Origin: Druceiella hillmani
Lineage: Eukaryota; Arthropoda; Insecta; Lepidoptera; Hepialidae
Assembly: GCA_039881145.1 (NCBI GenBank)
Contig: JAYKKI010000037.1
Span: 12,757,501 to 12,821,500, forward strand
Reading direction: 5' to 3'
Length of the DNA: 64,000 nt
Made by a program: the position numbers and the translations under genes. Under the pieces are notes generated by a model, which had not been told where the DNA came from, did no database searches, and was given only the letters and a program-made list of their open reading frames with translations. Position 1 is the stretch's first letter; each line of letters opens with the position of its first letter. Shown one piece after another: positions 23,236 through 35,380 of the stretch.

Positions 23236-25867
23236 TGTAACGATGCATTGTAATGCCAATTTCAATTTGTAATTAATGTTTTCATTATTTTAGTATATTT
23301 ATGTCTAGAATATTTAAATAATCGTACATTGAGGTATATTTCAGGTAACAACACCATCGCTCTTAAATAACTCTAACATTCCCCATTTACAATAAATCGA
23401 TTAGACAAGAACTCATCCAGTAACCCCCTTCCATATGTTCCGCTCACGGACATAATACAATTTTGTTTATTTTTGAGCAACAATATATTAGCCGCCTCGC
23501 CGAAAACAAAAAAGAATTTTGGACAAGAGAAACTTAATTTAACACTTCTTCCAAAAATATTCACCATTATAGAATTATAAGTTTCTTTTTTATATTTTAT
23601 TTCTTAAGCATTACCAAATTTATTTTTCATCGTACTAAGGGTATGCATTTTACAATTTTTAAAATCCCATTCAAAACGTATGACATAACGTAAATGTTCA
23701 TCCTTCTGTCGCAGCCGGTTTTTTTCAGAACTTGTTTGACGTAGAAACTTAAAATTTAATATGATAATAAAGATTATTTACCTGCGTATATTGCAAAAGT
23801 GGGTTTTGATATACCAATGTATGTTTCAAATTTAGCAATTGCCTGATATATTATTTGAAAGAGTAACTTACAATAATTCTAAAACCATATTTAAAATTGT
23901 AAGATAGATGTAAAGATGTTGCTAAAAACACAAAAATACTCTCAGAAACCATTTGACAAAATGTTAGCTAAATTCCCTCTCTCGCTTCAACTCCGAAACT
24001 GCTAAAGTCAAAATTATAAACAGCATTACTAGAAGTTATCCAAAATTTGACGGAAACATATAGTGATGACACTAAGTATAATAGTTTTAGAAAAATTCCT
24101 GATATTTATAATCCTATTAAAACTATACTCGGTGACATAAAATAGTATTAATATTTGTAAATAGCATGACATAAATACTATGCATGTACCCTTAAATCTT
24201 TGTATTTGCCTATGTGTGTACCGAGCCATCGTGGTGCAAGTTGTACCTAAACTTTTTTTAAGTTTCCGTAGCTAACTTGAAAAACGGAAACCCTATAGTT
24301 TCCTCATGCCCATCCATCTACCATCTCTTTTTATCACACCCCTGTAGTATCTATAGTTTTATACCTATGTATATAAACTTTTACAAGTTAATATTTCATA
24401 CGGCGATCAATAAATAAGTAATATGTAATAAAATACTAATTAAAAAAATTTGATATACCTCCTCATAGATCCAAAAAAATAAAATATGTTCCCCCCGCCT
24501 TATTTCCGAAACTACTCAACCTAAAGTTATGAAAAAAAATGTATTTTAAGAATATCACGCAAAAGTTGAAGGGAAATTGTAGCAATGATTCTAGACGCCA
24601 TAACTTTTTAAACATTCCCCATGTTTTACGCCTACGAATAATATGCCTACTATGGCAATACGTTCACATTTTTTCGTTCTCAGAGTCGATTTTCGCAGAA
24701 ACCATGCAATATAGAACCTTGAAAGTTGGCATAGTAATATATCTTATTAGCCCACATATTTTTATCACCAAATTTAAAAAAAAAATTGTTTATAGCAATT
24801 AAAGGGGAAATAGATAAAGATCTTAAAATTTTCTTCTCATTTTGTGTATAATTTGAAAATTTTTGTTATGAGAAATATAAAAATATTTATTCACATTACA
24901 TATTTAAAAAGACTTCTTAAATAATATGCTAAAATATAAAATTTCACCTCCTTATTCCCAAAACTACTGAGCCGGAAATCAACAAAGGTCGATTACTGGA
25001 TTAAAGAAAGATTAGAAGAAAACTATAGCGATTATCCTAGATCTTATAATTTTTTAAAAATACACAAAGTTTTTACGCCAAGTAAAAGTTCAATATATTT
25101 TCGTTCCGAAAAGTTAATGTTTGTAAATATTTTAACAGAAATACAATGCAAGCCCAAATGTTTGTAAGTGCCGAAATGTCTACGGAATCCTTGTAGTGCG
25201 AATATTGCTCGTAGTGGGCACCTCATTATTATTTTTCAACACCGGAAATATTCTGCTGTGATGCCAATAACAGAGTGTTTAAGATTAAAATTCTATGTTA
25301 AGTTCGAGCTTACCACCATTACCTGAATACGGAAATATATATTGAATACATCATTTTCAGTTGTGAACGATGCTCACAGTCGAGCATTGCAGTTGAGTAC
25401 AGTTGCATTGAGTACAGTCGAGCTCGTGTATTCGCAATACGCTGCAGAGACCCTGGATTGCGCTGCAGCATAGTGCAATGTTAGTCTTGAACAGCGGTTA
25501 GTCTAATATTTTCCGTCGACTTTCTTCATTGTTTTATATTGAACATTCAGTAAAATTCCATCTAAAGTAAAATACGTTTAAAAACACGGTAAGAAAATTA
25601 ATAATCATATATCATAAATGATAATGCAGATAAATTATAAAATGAGATAAAAACAAATGATACATGCCTCTATTTTTGGGTTCCGTACATCAAAGGATAA
25701 AACGAAGCTAAGATAATTGATGGGTCCATTCGTCTGTCCACTTATTTCAGCCACTATCCCAGAAACCGTTCAACTTAGAAACTCAAAGTATGACGCAGTA
25801 ATGATGTACACTCACCTGCATATAAGTCAATAATTATTAATTAAAAATGAAATTTTAGAGGGGGCAA
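23228..25867 (+). repeat. Left arm of the large palindrome (~2.6 kb)
   Basis: The reverse complement of 28114-31965 apart from a 1.15-kb insertion and small indels in that arm. Long stretches are almost identical, for example 24290-24490 against 29500-29700. It is built of several pieces of the lepidopteran 'gttccgtac' repeat family ('gacgtagaaacttaaaattt' at 23735, 'gttccgtacatcaaagg' at 25680). Small frames such as 25044-25226 are mirrored at 28752-28934 and carry no known domain. No functional gene is seen. Confidence 0.92.
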
Positions 25868-28113
25868 GTAAACTATTTTAATTTTTTCCAATTGAAATAA
25901 CAAATAGTAAGTTTTCCAAAAATATTTGTTTCGTAAAAGTTTTCGTAAGGTTTTAGCGACATTTTCTCTGCTGCATTTACTCTGAAAATGACCACAGAAA
26001 TATATTCTCTGCACTATATCAAACTGCTAGAAACAACATTATGGTATAAAAAAACAGCGTTACTAGATGTTTACCGGAAAACTATAGCAATGATTTCAAA
26101 TTTCACTGCTATAGTTTCCGCTTTTGCTATAGTTCTATTTCAGCTTTTGAGATATTCACAATGTTTTTAAAACATTAGATATATTTACATTACTGCCCAG
26201 GTGATATATTTATGCTGCTAAAAGTAATATTAATATTTGTACATGGTTAAACGCAAATACTATTTACTCTTAAATATACTTCAAAAAGACAATGCATGTT
26301 CAGTGTCACCTTTAGAAAAGTAAATTTGGATCCATTTTTGAATATCACAAGATTTGTATAGCTATTTTCCCACAAACATTTTTAAGCTGTAAAAGTATCA
26401 TGTCAATAAACGCATTACAAATGTGTATTAATTTTAATAACAATATAGTTCTTACGGTCAGTCTCAATGAAATAATTCATTTAATTAAAATATAAATTAA
26501 AATTATGATTACATGAACGTCACAGCTTTTCTTGTATGCGCTTAGGTACCAGTAACGAGGTCATGATCATTTTCATTTCAATCACATGATTTTCTTAAGA
26601 ATGTGTATCTGTTTTTCTTTTCTTTGATATCATGCTTAGATATCACACCTTATTATAAAATTCTGGAAAAATATGTTACATTAGTAAGTAGTTCTCACTA
26701 ATATAGTTCATCCATAGGACAGAGTATGTCTAAGATTATTATTGTCTTGTATATTTCTGTATATTTGAATACTTATTTAAAATAAATCAAATGTGTGACA
26801 GACTTGGAGATTATGGTGATTTAGCACTTTCCAACTTTTCAAACAATGCTATCAGAAGAAAATTCTACAAATATTTCCCTACTCAAAATTGTTTCATTAT
26901 ATCAGAAAAACGAACAATAACGAAGCTCGAAATATATCATGGAGCCATCTGTAAATATTAAAATGTAGCTAATTTGTTAAATCTTAATAAAATTATGTAA
27001 AATATACTTTTTATTAATTGCGTAAATAATTTTATCTTTAACATGAAATTTAAGACAATAATCCGTTTTTTATTTGATTTCGTGAATATAAGACTAAATT
27101 TTGAGACCAGCCTATTAAATCCTCACAAAATATTTTGGTATCCATGTACAAATATATGATTGATAATGAAAAAAATATTACGGATTATGCTACCAACCAA
27201 TGACGTCATGAGTATAAACAAGTAGAATAAATTTCTTACATTTGGCAGAATTCCGAAATATAAATTGAAACCAGTCCAACTTTAACAGCTTAAATGTAAA
27301 TAAACCGTCATAAATAGAAAATATTCCCTTTCGAGATATACGGTTATGGCTTTCAGGTTTTAATCAAAAGTCCGCTGCATAGTCATCGAACTAACAAGGA
27401 TACACAAACTTTCCTTCAGTCCATTAATTAGACCTCGTATCGACGTTCGTTACTTATCGATAATAGAATTCTCGTCCTTTCACCGCCCATCAAACATATT
27501 AGATTTTCATCTCGTGGTTCCAATTTTACTTATAGAGACTTTAATTAAATTTCGGCTCGAACGAAATATTTGCGCAAACATTGGAAGGGTTAAGGATAAC
27601 GTCGGTCGGGAGCGCAAGCCCCGATTGCGACGCGCGAGGACTGCGGTCGGGCCCAAAGGGTCAAAGACTGCGGACGAACGCATCCACGTATGTAGTCCAT
27701 ACTCGAGTGGCTGTCACGGCACTAAGATTTATCATAATAGCTCGCAACACTTTAGTGGAGAGATAGTTAAATCCGTTGCTGATGCCAAAATTTAAAATTC
27801 ACTACCTACGAGAAAAGAGCTAATGAATATAAAGGTGACTGTTAACTAAAACACTTTAATTTTGTCGAAACATGGATTACGAGCAGCGTTGTTATGACAA
27901 TCTGACCTAATTTGGGCTAACTATTTTTTAATTTAATTGCTATGTTAAAAAATTTGTACCAAAACGTTACTTTTCTCTGTCGAAGTATGTATAGGCATAT
28001 AGTGCCGATACATGCAGTTGCTACAGTTGCTTAATTACAACTGATTTATGTAACAACAGCATCTGTCGAAATAACGACTTACAATAGACATAAGTGTTAT
28101 ATATTACATACTA
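25868..28113. other. Unique spacer between the large palindrome arms
   Basis: 2.2 kb that is not part of either arm. It includes the dispersed repeat copy at 27417-27780. The remainder is AT-rich with only short frames (60 codons at 25988-26170). A gene in the spacer is not excluded, but nothing identifies one. Confidence 0.6.
27417..27780 (+). repeat. Dispersed repeat, copy B (matches 1-330)
   Basis: Same orientation and order as 1-330, with a GC-rich block (27595-27700) partly absent from the other copy. The 93-codon and 61-codon frames here overlap in different frames and are not preserved in copy A, so they are not called as genes. Confidence 0.6.
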
Positions 28114-30189
28114 GACCCCTCGAAAATTTAATTTTTCAGTATTAATTATTGACTTATATGCAGGCGAATGAGCACCATTACTGCGTCATATTTTGAGTTT
28201 CTAAGTTGAACGGTTTCTGGGATATCGGCTGAAACAAGTGGACAGACGAATGGACCCATCAGTTATCTTAGCTTCGTTTTTTCCTTTGATGTACGGAACC
28301 CAAAAATGGAGGCATGTATCATTTGTTTTTATCTCATATTATAATTTAACTGCATTATCATTTATGATATATGATTATTAATTTTCTTGCAGTGTTTTAA
28401 ACGTATTTTACTTTAGATGGAATTTTATTGAATGTTCACTATAAAACAATGAAGAAAGTCGACGGAAAATATTAGACTAACTGCTGTTCAAGACTAACAT
28501 TGCACTATGCTGCAGCGCAATCCAGGGTCTCTGCAGCGTATTGCGAATACACGAGCTCGACTGTACTCAATGCAACTGTACTCAACTGCAATGCTCGACT
28601 GTGAGCATCGTTCACAACTGAAAATTATGTATTCAATATATATTTCCGTATTCAGGTAATGGTGGTAAGCTCGAACTTAACATAGAATTTTAATCTTAAA
28701 CACTCTGTTATTGGCATCACAGCAGAATATTTCCGGTGTCGAAAAATAATAATGAGGTGTCCACTACGAGCAATATTCGCACTACAAGGATTCCGTAGAC
28801 ATTTCGGCACTTACAAACATTTGGGCTTGCATTGTATTTCTGTTAAAATATTTACAAACATTAGCTTTTCGGAACGAAAACATATTGAACTTTTACTAGG
28901 CGTAAAAACATTGTGTATATTTAAAAAATTATAAGATCTAGGATAATAGCTATAGTTTTTTTTGTAATCTTCCTTTAATCGTGTAATCAACCTTTGTTGA
29001 TTTCTGGCTCAGTAGTTTTGGGAATAAGGAGGTGAAATTTTATATTTTTACCTATTATTTAAGAAGTATTTTTAAATACGTAATGTGATATTGCGAATAA
29101 ATATTTTTATATTTCTCATAACAAAAATTTTCAAATGATACAATCTATTATTCTAGATTATATAGATATAATCTACTTCCCCTTTAATTGCTATAAATTT
29201 TTTTTTAAAATTTGGTGATATAAAATATATGAGCTAATAAGATGTATTACTATGACAACTTTGAAGGTTCTATATAGCATGGTTTCTGCGGAAATCGACT
29301 CTGGGAACGGAAAAATGTGAACGTATGGCTTACTATATCATTCGTAGGCGTAAAACATGGGGAATGTTTAAAAAGTTATGGCATCTAGAATCATCGCTAC
29401 AATTTCCCTTCAAGTTTTGCGTGGGATTCTCAAAACACAATTTTGTCATAACTTTAGGTTGAGTAGTTTCGGAAATAAGGCGGGAGGAACATATTTTATT
29501 TTTTTGGATCTATGAGGAGGTATATCAAATTTTTTTAATTAGTATTTTATTACATATTACTTATTTATTGATCGCCGTATGAAATATTAACTTGTAAAAG
29601 TTTATATACATAGGTATAAAACTATAGATACTACAGGGGTGTGATAAAAAGAGATGGTAGATGGATGGGCATGAGGAAACTATAGGGTTTCCGTTTTTGA
29701 AATTTAGCTATGTAAACTTAAAAAACGTTTAAGTACAAGTTGCACCACGATGGTTCGGTACACACATAGGCAAATACAAAGATATAAGGGTACATGCATA
29801 GTATTTACATCATGCTATTTACAAATATTAATACTATTTTATGTCACCTAGTATATAGTTTTAATACGATTATAAATATCAGGAATTTTTTTTAAGCCAT
29901 TAAACTTAGTGTCGTCACTATATGTTTTCGTTAAATATCGGATAACTTCTAGTAATGCTGTTCATAATTTTGACTTTAGCAGTTTCGAAGTTGAAGCGAA
30001 AGAGGGAATTTAGCTAACATTTTGTCAAATGGTTTCTGAGAGTATTTTTCTGTTTTTAGCAACATCTTTACATCTATCTTACAATTTTAAAAATGGTTTT
30101 AGAATTATTGTAAGTTACTGTTTCAAATAATATACTCCGCAATTGCTAAATTTGAAACATAAATTGGTATATCTACTCAAAACCCACTT

Positions 30190-31345
30190 TTGAAATGTAT
30201 TTATTTATTTATTATTAACTTTTATGTATAGTACATATGGCGGACTTATTGCTACATGAGCAATCTCTTCCAGTCAACCATAACAATTTGTATTGAAATT
30301 TAGTTGGTACAGTAAGAGATTTTACAATGAAAATTCTTAATAGCACATTAGACAAAAAATACAAAAATAAATTAAAAAAGAAAACAATATATTGACATGA
30401 TTTGGGATGGGAAAGACAGGAAAGGGCGAGGACACAAACGAAAAGGTTTCAGGAGATGCAGGACTATTTCACTCGATCTTTGAAAATATTTATAGACGTG
30501 ATTTTCCTGATGTCAGGTTCCAGGTGATTCCAAATTTTTGCTGCTTGGACAGTGAAGGATTTTTCGTAAGTGGTAGAGGTATGTTTAGGAATAAGTAGGG
30601 TGTGTGAACTTTCAGATCGCAGTCCAAGGCCGTGACCAGACAAATCTTTAAATTTGCCACTAAGATAATTTGGGCTACGAGGATTTTTTAATATGTTAAA
30701 AAGAAATGTAAGTATGTGAAGTTGGAGTCGATCACGGATCTTCAGCCATTTGAGAAGTGACCTGTATTCAGAAATGTGATCATATTTTCTGAGGCTGAAG
30801 ATATACCGAATGCATAAATTTTGAAGACGTTCCAACTTGCACAAATATTCTTCATTAAGATCAGGATAGCACACGTCTCCATAATCGATTAATGGTAATA
30901 AAAGTGTTTGACAAAGGTAGATTTTCGTTTTAGTCGGTAGTAAATTGAAAAAATTGAAAAAAGACGTTTCAAAGAGGGTATTCTGTTGAAAACACGACGA
31001 CTAACATCATTTACTTGAGGCCGCCAATGAAGATTTTGATCGATCAGTAGGCCCAGGTTTTTAACAGTTGACGTGTATGGTATTATTGTACTATTTAGCA
31101 CTAATTTCGGTAAACTAAATAGGTTTACTTTAGAAGTCAGTCTTTGACTACCAATGATGGTAGCTTGTGACTTACTTGGGTTAACCAAAAGACCCATTTC
31201 ATGAGCCCACTAACCAATTGAAGCGAGATCTCGATTAAGGATGTCGATGGTTTTTGATAAGGAATGAAGGTTGCGCATAGATTTGTAGGTCATCATCTCT
31301 ATGATGATAATTGCTAGAAATGTTTTTAACAACATCATCAATAAA
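30190..31345 (-). mobile_element. 5'-truncated CR1/Jockey-like non-LTR retrotransposon
   Basis: Minus-strand remnant of a LINE whose 3' end (about 30195-30240) carries an (AATA)n-type microsatellite tail, as in CR1-group elements. The encoded part is the C-terminal third of the reverse transcriptase, with decayed sequence up to about 31345 ('DDLQIYAQ'). It lies inside the palindrome right arm and is absent from the left arm. A second copy of the same family is at 49735-50430, sharing the 3' untranslated block 'ggacttattgctacatga'. The exact clade is uncertain. Confidence 0.85.
30464..31197 (-). pseudogene. Reverse transcriptase C-terminal fragment (frameshifted)
   Basis: Reading from 31197, GLLVNPSKSQ...LPKLVLNSTIIPY and KNLGLLIDQNLHW are the typical post-catalytic RT block ('L-vN--Ks-'; 'nLGv-iD--L-w'). 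Near 30940-30960 the frame shifts by one, and the protein continues as KIYLCQTLLLPLIDYGDVCYP, then NLCIRYIF, LLKWLKIRDRLQLHILTF and finally AAKIWNHLEPDIRK...IFKDRVK, the characteristic 'lWN-LP--iR---s---Fk' end of CR1/Jockey-group ORF2 proteins. The catalytic YADD region is not intact. It is a pseudogene. Confidence 0.85.
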
Positions 31346-32043
31346 CAATATGCAGGCAAATAATCTTTATCATTATATTAAATTTTAAGTTTCTACGTCA
31401 AACAAGTTCTGTAAACAAACGGCTGCGACGGAAAGATGAACATTTAAGTTATGTCATACGTTTTTGAATGGGATTTTAAAAATTGTAAAATACGTACCCT
31501 TAATACGATGGTAAAGAAATTTGGTAATACTTAAGAAATAAAATATAAAAAAGAAACTTATAATTCTATAATGGTGAATATTTTTGGAAGAAGTGTTAAA
31601 TTAAGGTTCTCTTGTCCAAAATTCTTTTTTGTTTTCGGCGAGGCGGCTAATACATTGTTGCTCAAAAATAAACAAAATCGTATTATGTCCGTGAGCGGAA
31701 CATATGGAACGGGTTCAGAGAGATTAAACTAGAAGTGTTAATTTGACTACTAATTGAGTGACCGTGGTTACTGGATGAGTTCTTGTCTAATCGATCTATT
31801 ATAAATGAGAAATGTTAGATTTATTTAAGAGCAACGGTATTGTTACCTGAAATATACTTCAATGTACGATTATTTAAATATTCTAGACATGAATATACTA
31901 AAATAATGAAAACATTAATTACAAATTGAAATTGGCATTACAATGCATCGTTATGAGGTTATACAGGTGGTGTTTGTTAGGTGGGGTAAATGGGTGGACA
32001 GACGAAGAAAGAAACTGAAGACAAAATATTTAGGTCTCTATTT

Positions 32044-32329
32044 GTTGAATATTAATATATTTGGAGTTAATTTTGTAGAAATTCATTATTCACAATTAAA
32101 TGAAACTACGTGATGTAATGTTATTTCTACTTTCTTTAAGTTATTTACAACATCTTCGGGTGGGATATTAGCAAAGATCTTTGCTAATATCCCACCTGAA
32201 GATGTTGTAATACAACGAAACCTAGATCGTGGTAAAGAATTTAAAGAATGTAGAAATAACATTACATCACGTAGTTTCATTTAATTGTGAATAATGAATT
32301 TCTACAAAATTAACGCCACATATATTCAA
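32044..32329. mobile_element. Hairpin MITE, full copy (286 bp)
   Basis: Terminal inverted repeats begin TTGAATAT at 32044 and end ATATATTCAA at 32329, and the whole element folds on itself around 'gcaaagatctttgc'. Related pieces lie at 17016-17182, 19307-19527 and 41834-41950. It has no coding capacity; the 64-codon antisense frame is a consequence of the palindrome. The family is not identified. Confidence 0.9.
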
Positions 32330-32523
32330 GTTAATTAAAAGTAAAGACAAGATATAAAGTGTTTTTCTAAGAATTTCTTTTCTTAATATGTTTACTTATA
32401 TCCTTATGAATTAATAAGGTTAATAGTTTTGGTCAGATATTCTATTATTCTATAAAAAATAATATCACTGAAATCAGTTACAGAGCACAAGAGTTATATT
32501 TATATATTTTACATTTCTATCAA

Positions 32524-32970
32524 CAATATTCGAATGATGAGGAGCTTGTATTATTATGATTTAAATAGCTTTACCTCTAAGGATACACAAATTTCGTATC
32601 TCTAAGGATACACAAATTTAGTAACAGTAGCGAGATATTATTTCTTCAGGCTCATGATACATGTCGCCAAGTCTTATTTGTTCCTTTTATTTTCTAATAA
32701 GTATATCCCTTTATCCCTGGTTTTGGGCACGCATTTTATCAGAAGTATTCCAATATTCGAATGATGAGGAGCTTGTATTATTATGTTTTAAAGAGCTGTA
32801 CCTCAAAGGATACACAAATTTCGTAACAGTAGGGAGATATTATTTCTTCAGGCTCATTTTACATATCGCCAAGTCTTATTTGTTCCTTTCATATTTTCCA
32901 ATAAGCATATCCATTTAATTTCGGCGGAAATTTGTTTTGGACACGAATTTTATCAGAAGTACTCCATAAC
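32524..32970 (+). repeat. Tandem duplication, unit about 225 bp
   Basis: Copies start 'caatattcgaatgatgagga' at 32524 and 32751 and share 'tatttcttcaggctca', 'gccaagtcttatttgttcct' and 'attttatcagaagta-tcc'. Substitutions and small indels indicate moderate age. The 85-codon frame at 32661-32918 crosses the copy junction and is not called. Confidence 0.88.
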
Positions 32971-34190
32971 TGTGTAGAGAACCCCCATATCTTCGATTTG
33001 CTGATGGTAGTTGCATGGGATGACAAAGCCGCATAGTTTAATTATCTGCTTCGAGTATGCACGAATAGCATGCAATGCGATTTAAAACAGGCTTCGATTA
33101 GTAATGCGGTTTTATGGAAAGCGTACATTCATTTCTGCTCCGTTGACCGCTTCTGTAAATAAAATTATAGTGCAGTTTGATCAACAGTAGATTATTTCTT
33201 AACTTTTTTGTAAATTTAAATAATTTTGTATTTTTTTTATTATGTTCGTATTGGGCATGGGGCTTTTACTAAATAGATAAGTAAATACAAGTAATATACA
33301 AGATGAAACAAATACAAGGTTGTGAAAGTCGTTACCAGAAAATATTTCCAAGTCATTACAAATATAATTTTAAATTCAAATGATGATAGAATAATGTAGA
33401 GTATAAGTTGTTAAGGTTCATTCTTGTCAATAAAATATTAATAACTAAAAATGTTCCTTGAATAAAATAAAGAAGTTGCTACCAAGAGTTTGGATGTCTT
33501 ACCTGTTACCATGAAAAACACTACAACAGATTCATAATAAGGAACATGAAACGTGTGACTCATTATCTAATTAAGTCTATAAAATTGTACCTTCGGGATT
33601 CCAACGTAAAATGTTATGGTCACCATCACAACCCTATGTGCGTTTGTATCTTGAGGGATTTTATTAAGGGCGCTACACTTGGCGTGATTGCGTCGAACTC
33701 CTGTCGCTTTTACTGTCTACGTCGCATTTATGTCGTTAATAGATTGTATATTTGTCTATTTGGAATTTGCCAAATAGATATAAAACACTAAAAGCAAATT
33801 CCAACATCCAGTCACATTTAATTCTATAAAATAGTTCCCACTGTTCACATTGGCATAACCGAAGGCTCCAATTAAAATTACACAATAAATAAACGTCTTT
33901 GAAAATTTATTATGAAATAAGTTATTTTAATGATATTCAAAGGTAAATAAAGTCTGTTCGTCATTCATGTTAATAACAAATGATACAATCACACTGCATA
34001 TATTTTCTCGCGGAAGGTAAGCCTGTCTATTTGCTATCCGTATCGATGCAATAAAATTTCATAGTTTTATCAGTGTTGCGCCCATAAAGCATTAATATTG
34101 CAACTCTGCGCACACCGCGCCTCGCCCTCGCGATAAGAATGAGTGCAATTTATTTAAGTTTTATGGGAAAATATAGACCACAGAGAGATA
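32971..34190. other. Intergenic DNA
   Basis: Nothing supportable. A short inverted repeat (GGAATTTGC ... GCAAATTCC) at 33757-33805 is the only symmetry noted. The 81-codon frame at 33546-33791 has no recognisable domain. Confidence 0.45.
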
Positions 34191-34194
34191 GCCA

Positions 34195-34420
34195 AACACG
34201 CACACACGTACACATGCATGCACGAGCGTCCCCCACGAGCTAGCGCATACGCACACGGTCACGCATGTGCGTGAGTGTGTTTACACTCAGCGTGTGCGTA
34301 TGCGCTAGCTCGTGGGGGGCGCTCGTGCATGCGTGTGTGCATGTACGTGAGCCTGTGCGTGACCATGCTCACGCACACGCGCAAGCACACGCACATGCAC
34401 ACGCACCAACCCGTACACGT
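34195..34420. repeat. CA/CG-rich microsatellite tract enclosing a GC-rich palindrome
   Basis: Arms at about 34213-34256 and 34292-34333 are reverse complements ('cgagctagcgcatacgcaca' against 'tgtgcgtatgcgctagctcg', plus 'catgcatgcacgagcg' against 'cgctcgtgcatgcg'). A 35-base loop separates them. Flanks are (CACG)n-type repeats. Frames of 61-63 codons here are repeat artefacts. Confidence 0.88.
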
Positions 34421-34530
34421 ACATATGTTTTCCAACTTCGTATTTTTTAAAATCTGGGTTTTGTGAAACAGTAAATTTTCTTCATAAACTTAGATTCGTT
34501 TTAGACTATTTTAATATTTCATTAATTCCT

Positions 34531-34580
34531 TACGTCACTCAATAGTGTAAATGTATTCATTTACACCATTGAGTTACGTA
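34531..34580. repeat. Short palindrome (23-bp arms, 4-base loop)
   Basis: 'tacgtcactcaatagtgtaa' + 'atg' pairs with 'cat' + 'ttacaccattgagttacgta', with two mismatches. It is an isolated hairpin in otherwise unremarkable AT-rich DNA. Confidence 0.85.
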
Positions 34581-35380
34581 TCTACTTATCTTTTAAAGTG
34601 AATTCGAGATATGCATTCTCCTACCTAGATGTCTACTACTATAAAATGACCTTATTCAAAGAATATAATAAAATGTTTATCCTAAGGTTGAAGAAAACCA
34701 ATAATACCACTTTAAAATATACATATTCGAAATGTACGCTCGTATATTACATATGTTTTTCTCTTAAACCGTGTGAAGTAAAAATTGGAAATTACATAAT
34801 GACTGAACTTACAGACGTGCATACTTCGTAAAAGTATGGTCTAAATGTTTGTGAATTTTAGCATTTTATTTAATCTCATTTTAGAAATATTACTGATAAT
34901 ATCACTCGCCTAAAGTTAGAATAGATTTAACCCAAAATGACGTAAATGTTATTAGAAAAATTTAACGATCAATATATATTTCATTATTGTTCAGAAAATC
35001 GCGATATTTCTACACCTGCAGAGACATGGTCAAATTATATACGAATTACGTAGTGAAAAATATTATCAATATTTGTAAATGGTTTAACAGAGATAATGAG
35101 TACACTTCATTATTTAAACTTTAACATATATCTTAGAAACTTTTTTTAGTGAGAGTTACCCAGTAACAGTTAAAGTTAGTTAACAGGTTTTATGAAATTT
35201 TAATCACTTCACGATTCACTAAACTGCAGAACACGAACTCCCCGACATGAGTATGTATTTGTAAGAATTGAGAAAGCAAAAATAGTATAGACTTGCTGTA
35301 TACGAAGTTTAAGCCTTTATATAGTTTAGAAAAACGTTCGAATTCACGCAAATGAAACTACGTTCAAAAGCTAGTTTTGA
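34581..35380. other. AT-rich intergenic DNA
   Basis: Nothing supportable; a 77-codon frame at 34598-34831 has no known domain. Confidence 0.45.

Larger units (their letters stand above)
28114..31965 (-). repeat. Right arm of the large palindrome, interrupted by a retrotransposon
   Basis: Reverse complement of 23228-25867. The outer boundary is 'ggttatac' at 31960-31966, after which similarity stops. The arm carries an insertion at about 30190-31345 (non-LTR element) and an extra block of about 55 bases near 31715-31775 that the left arm lacks. Confidence 0.92.

Noticed and set aside
25044..28934. Conserved 60-residue peptide at 25044-25226 (-) and 28752-28934 (+)
   Set aside because: The two are mirror copies in the palindrome arms, and a diverged version occurs in the repeat at 4559-4816. 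Identity reflects repeat history and not selection on a protein.
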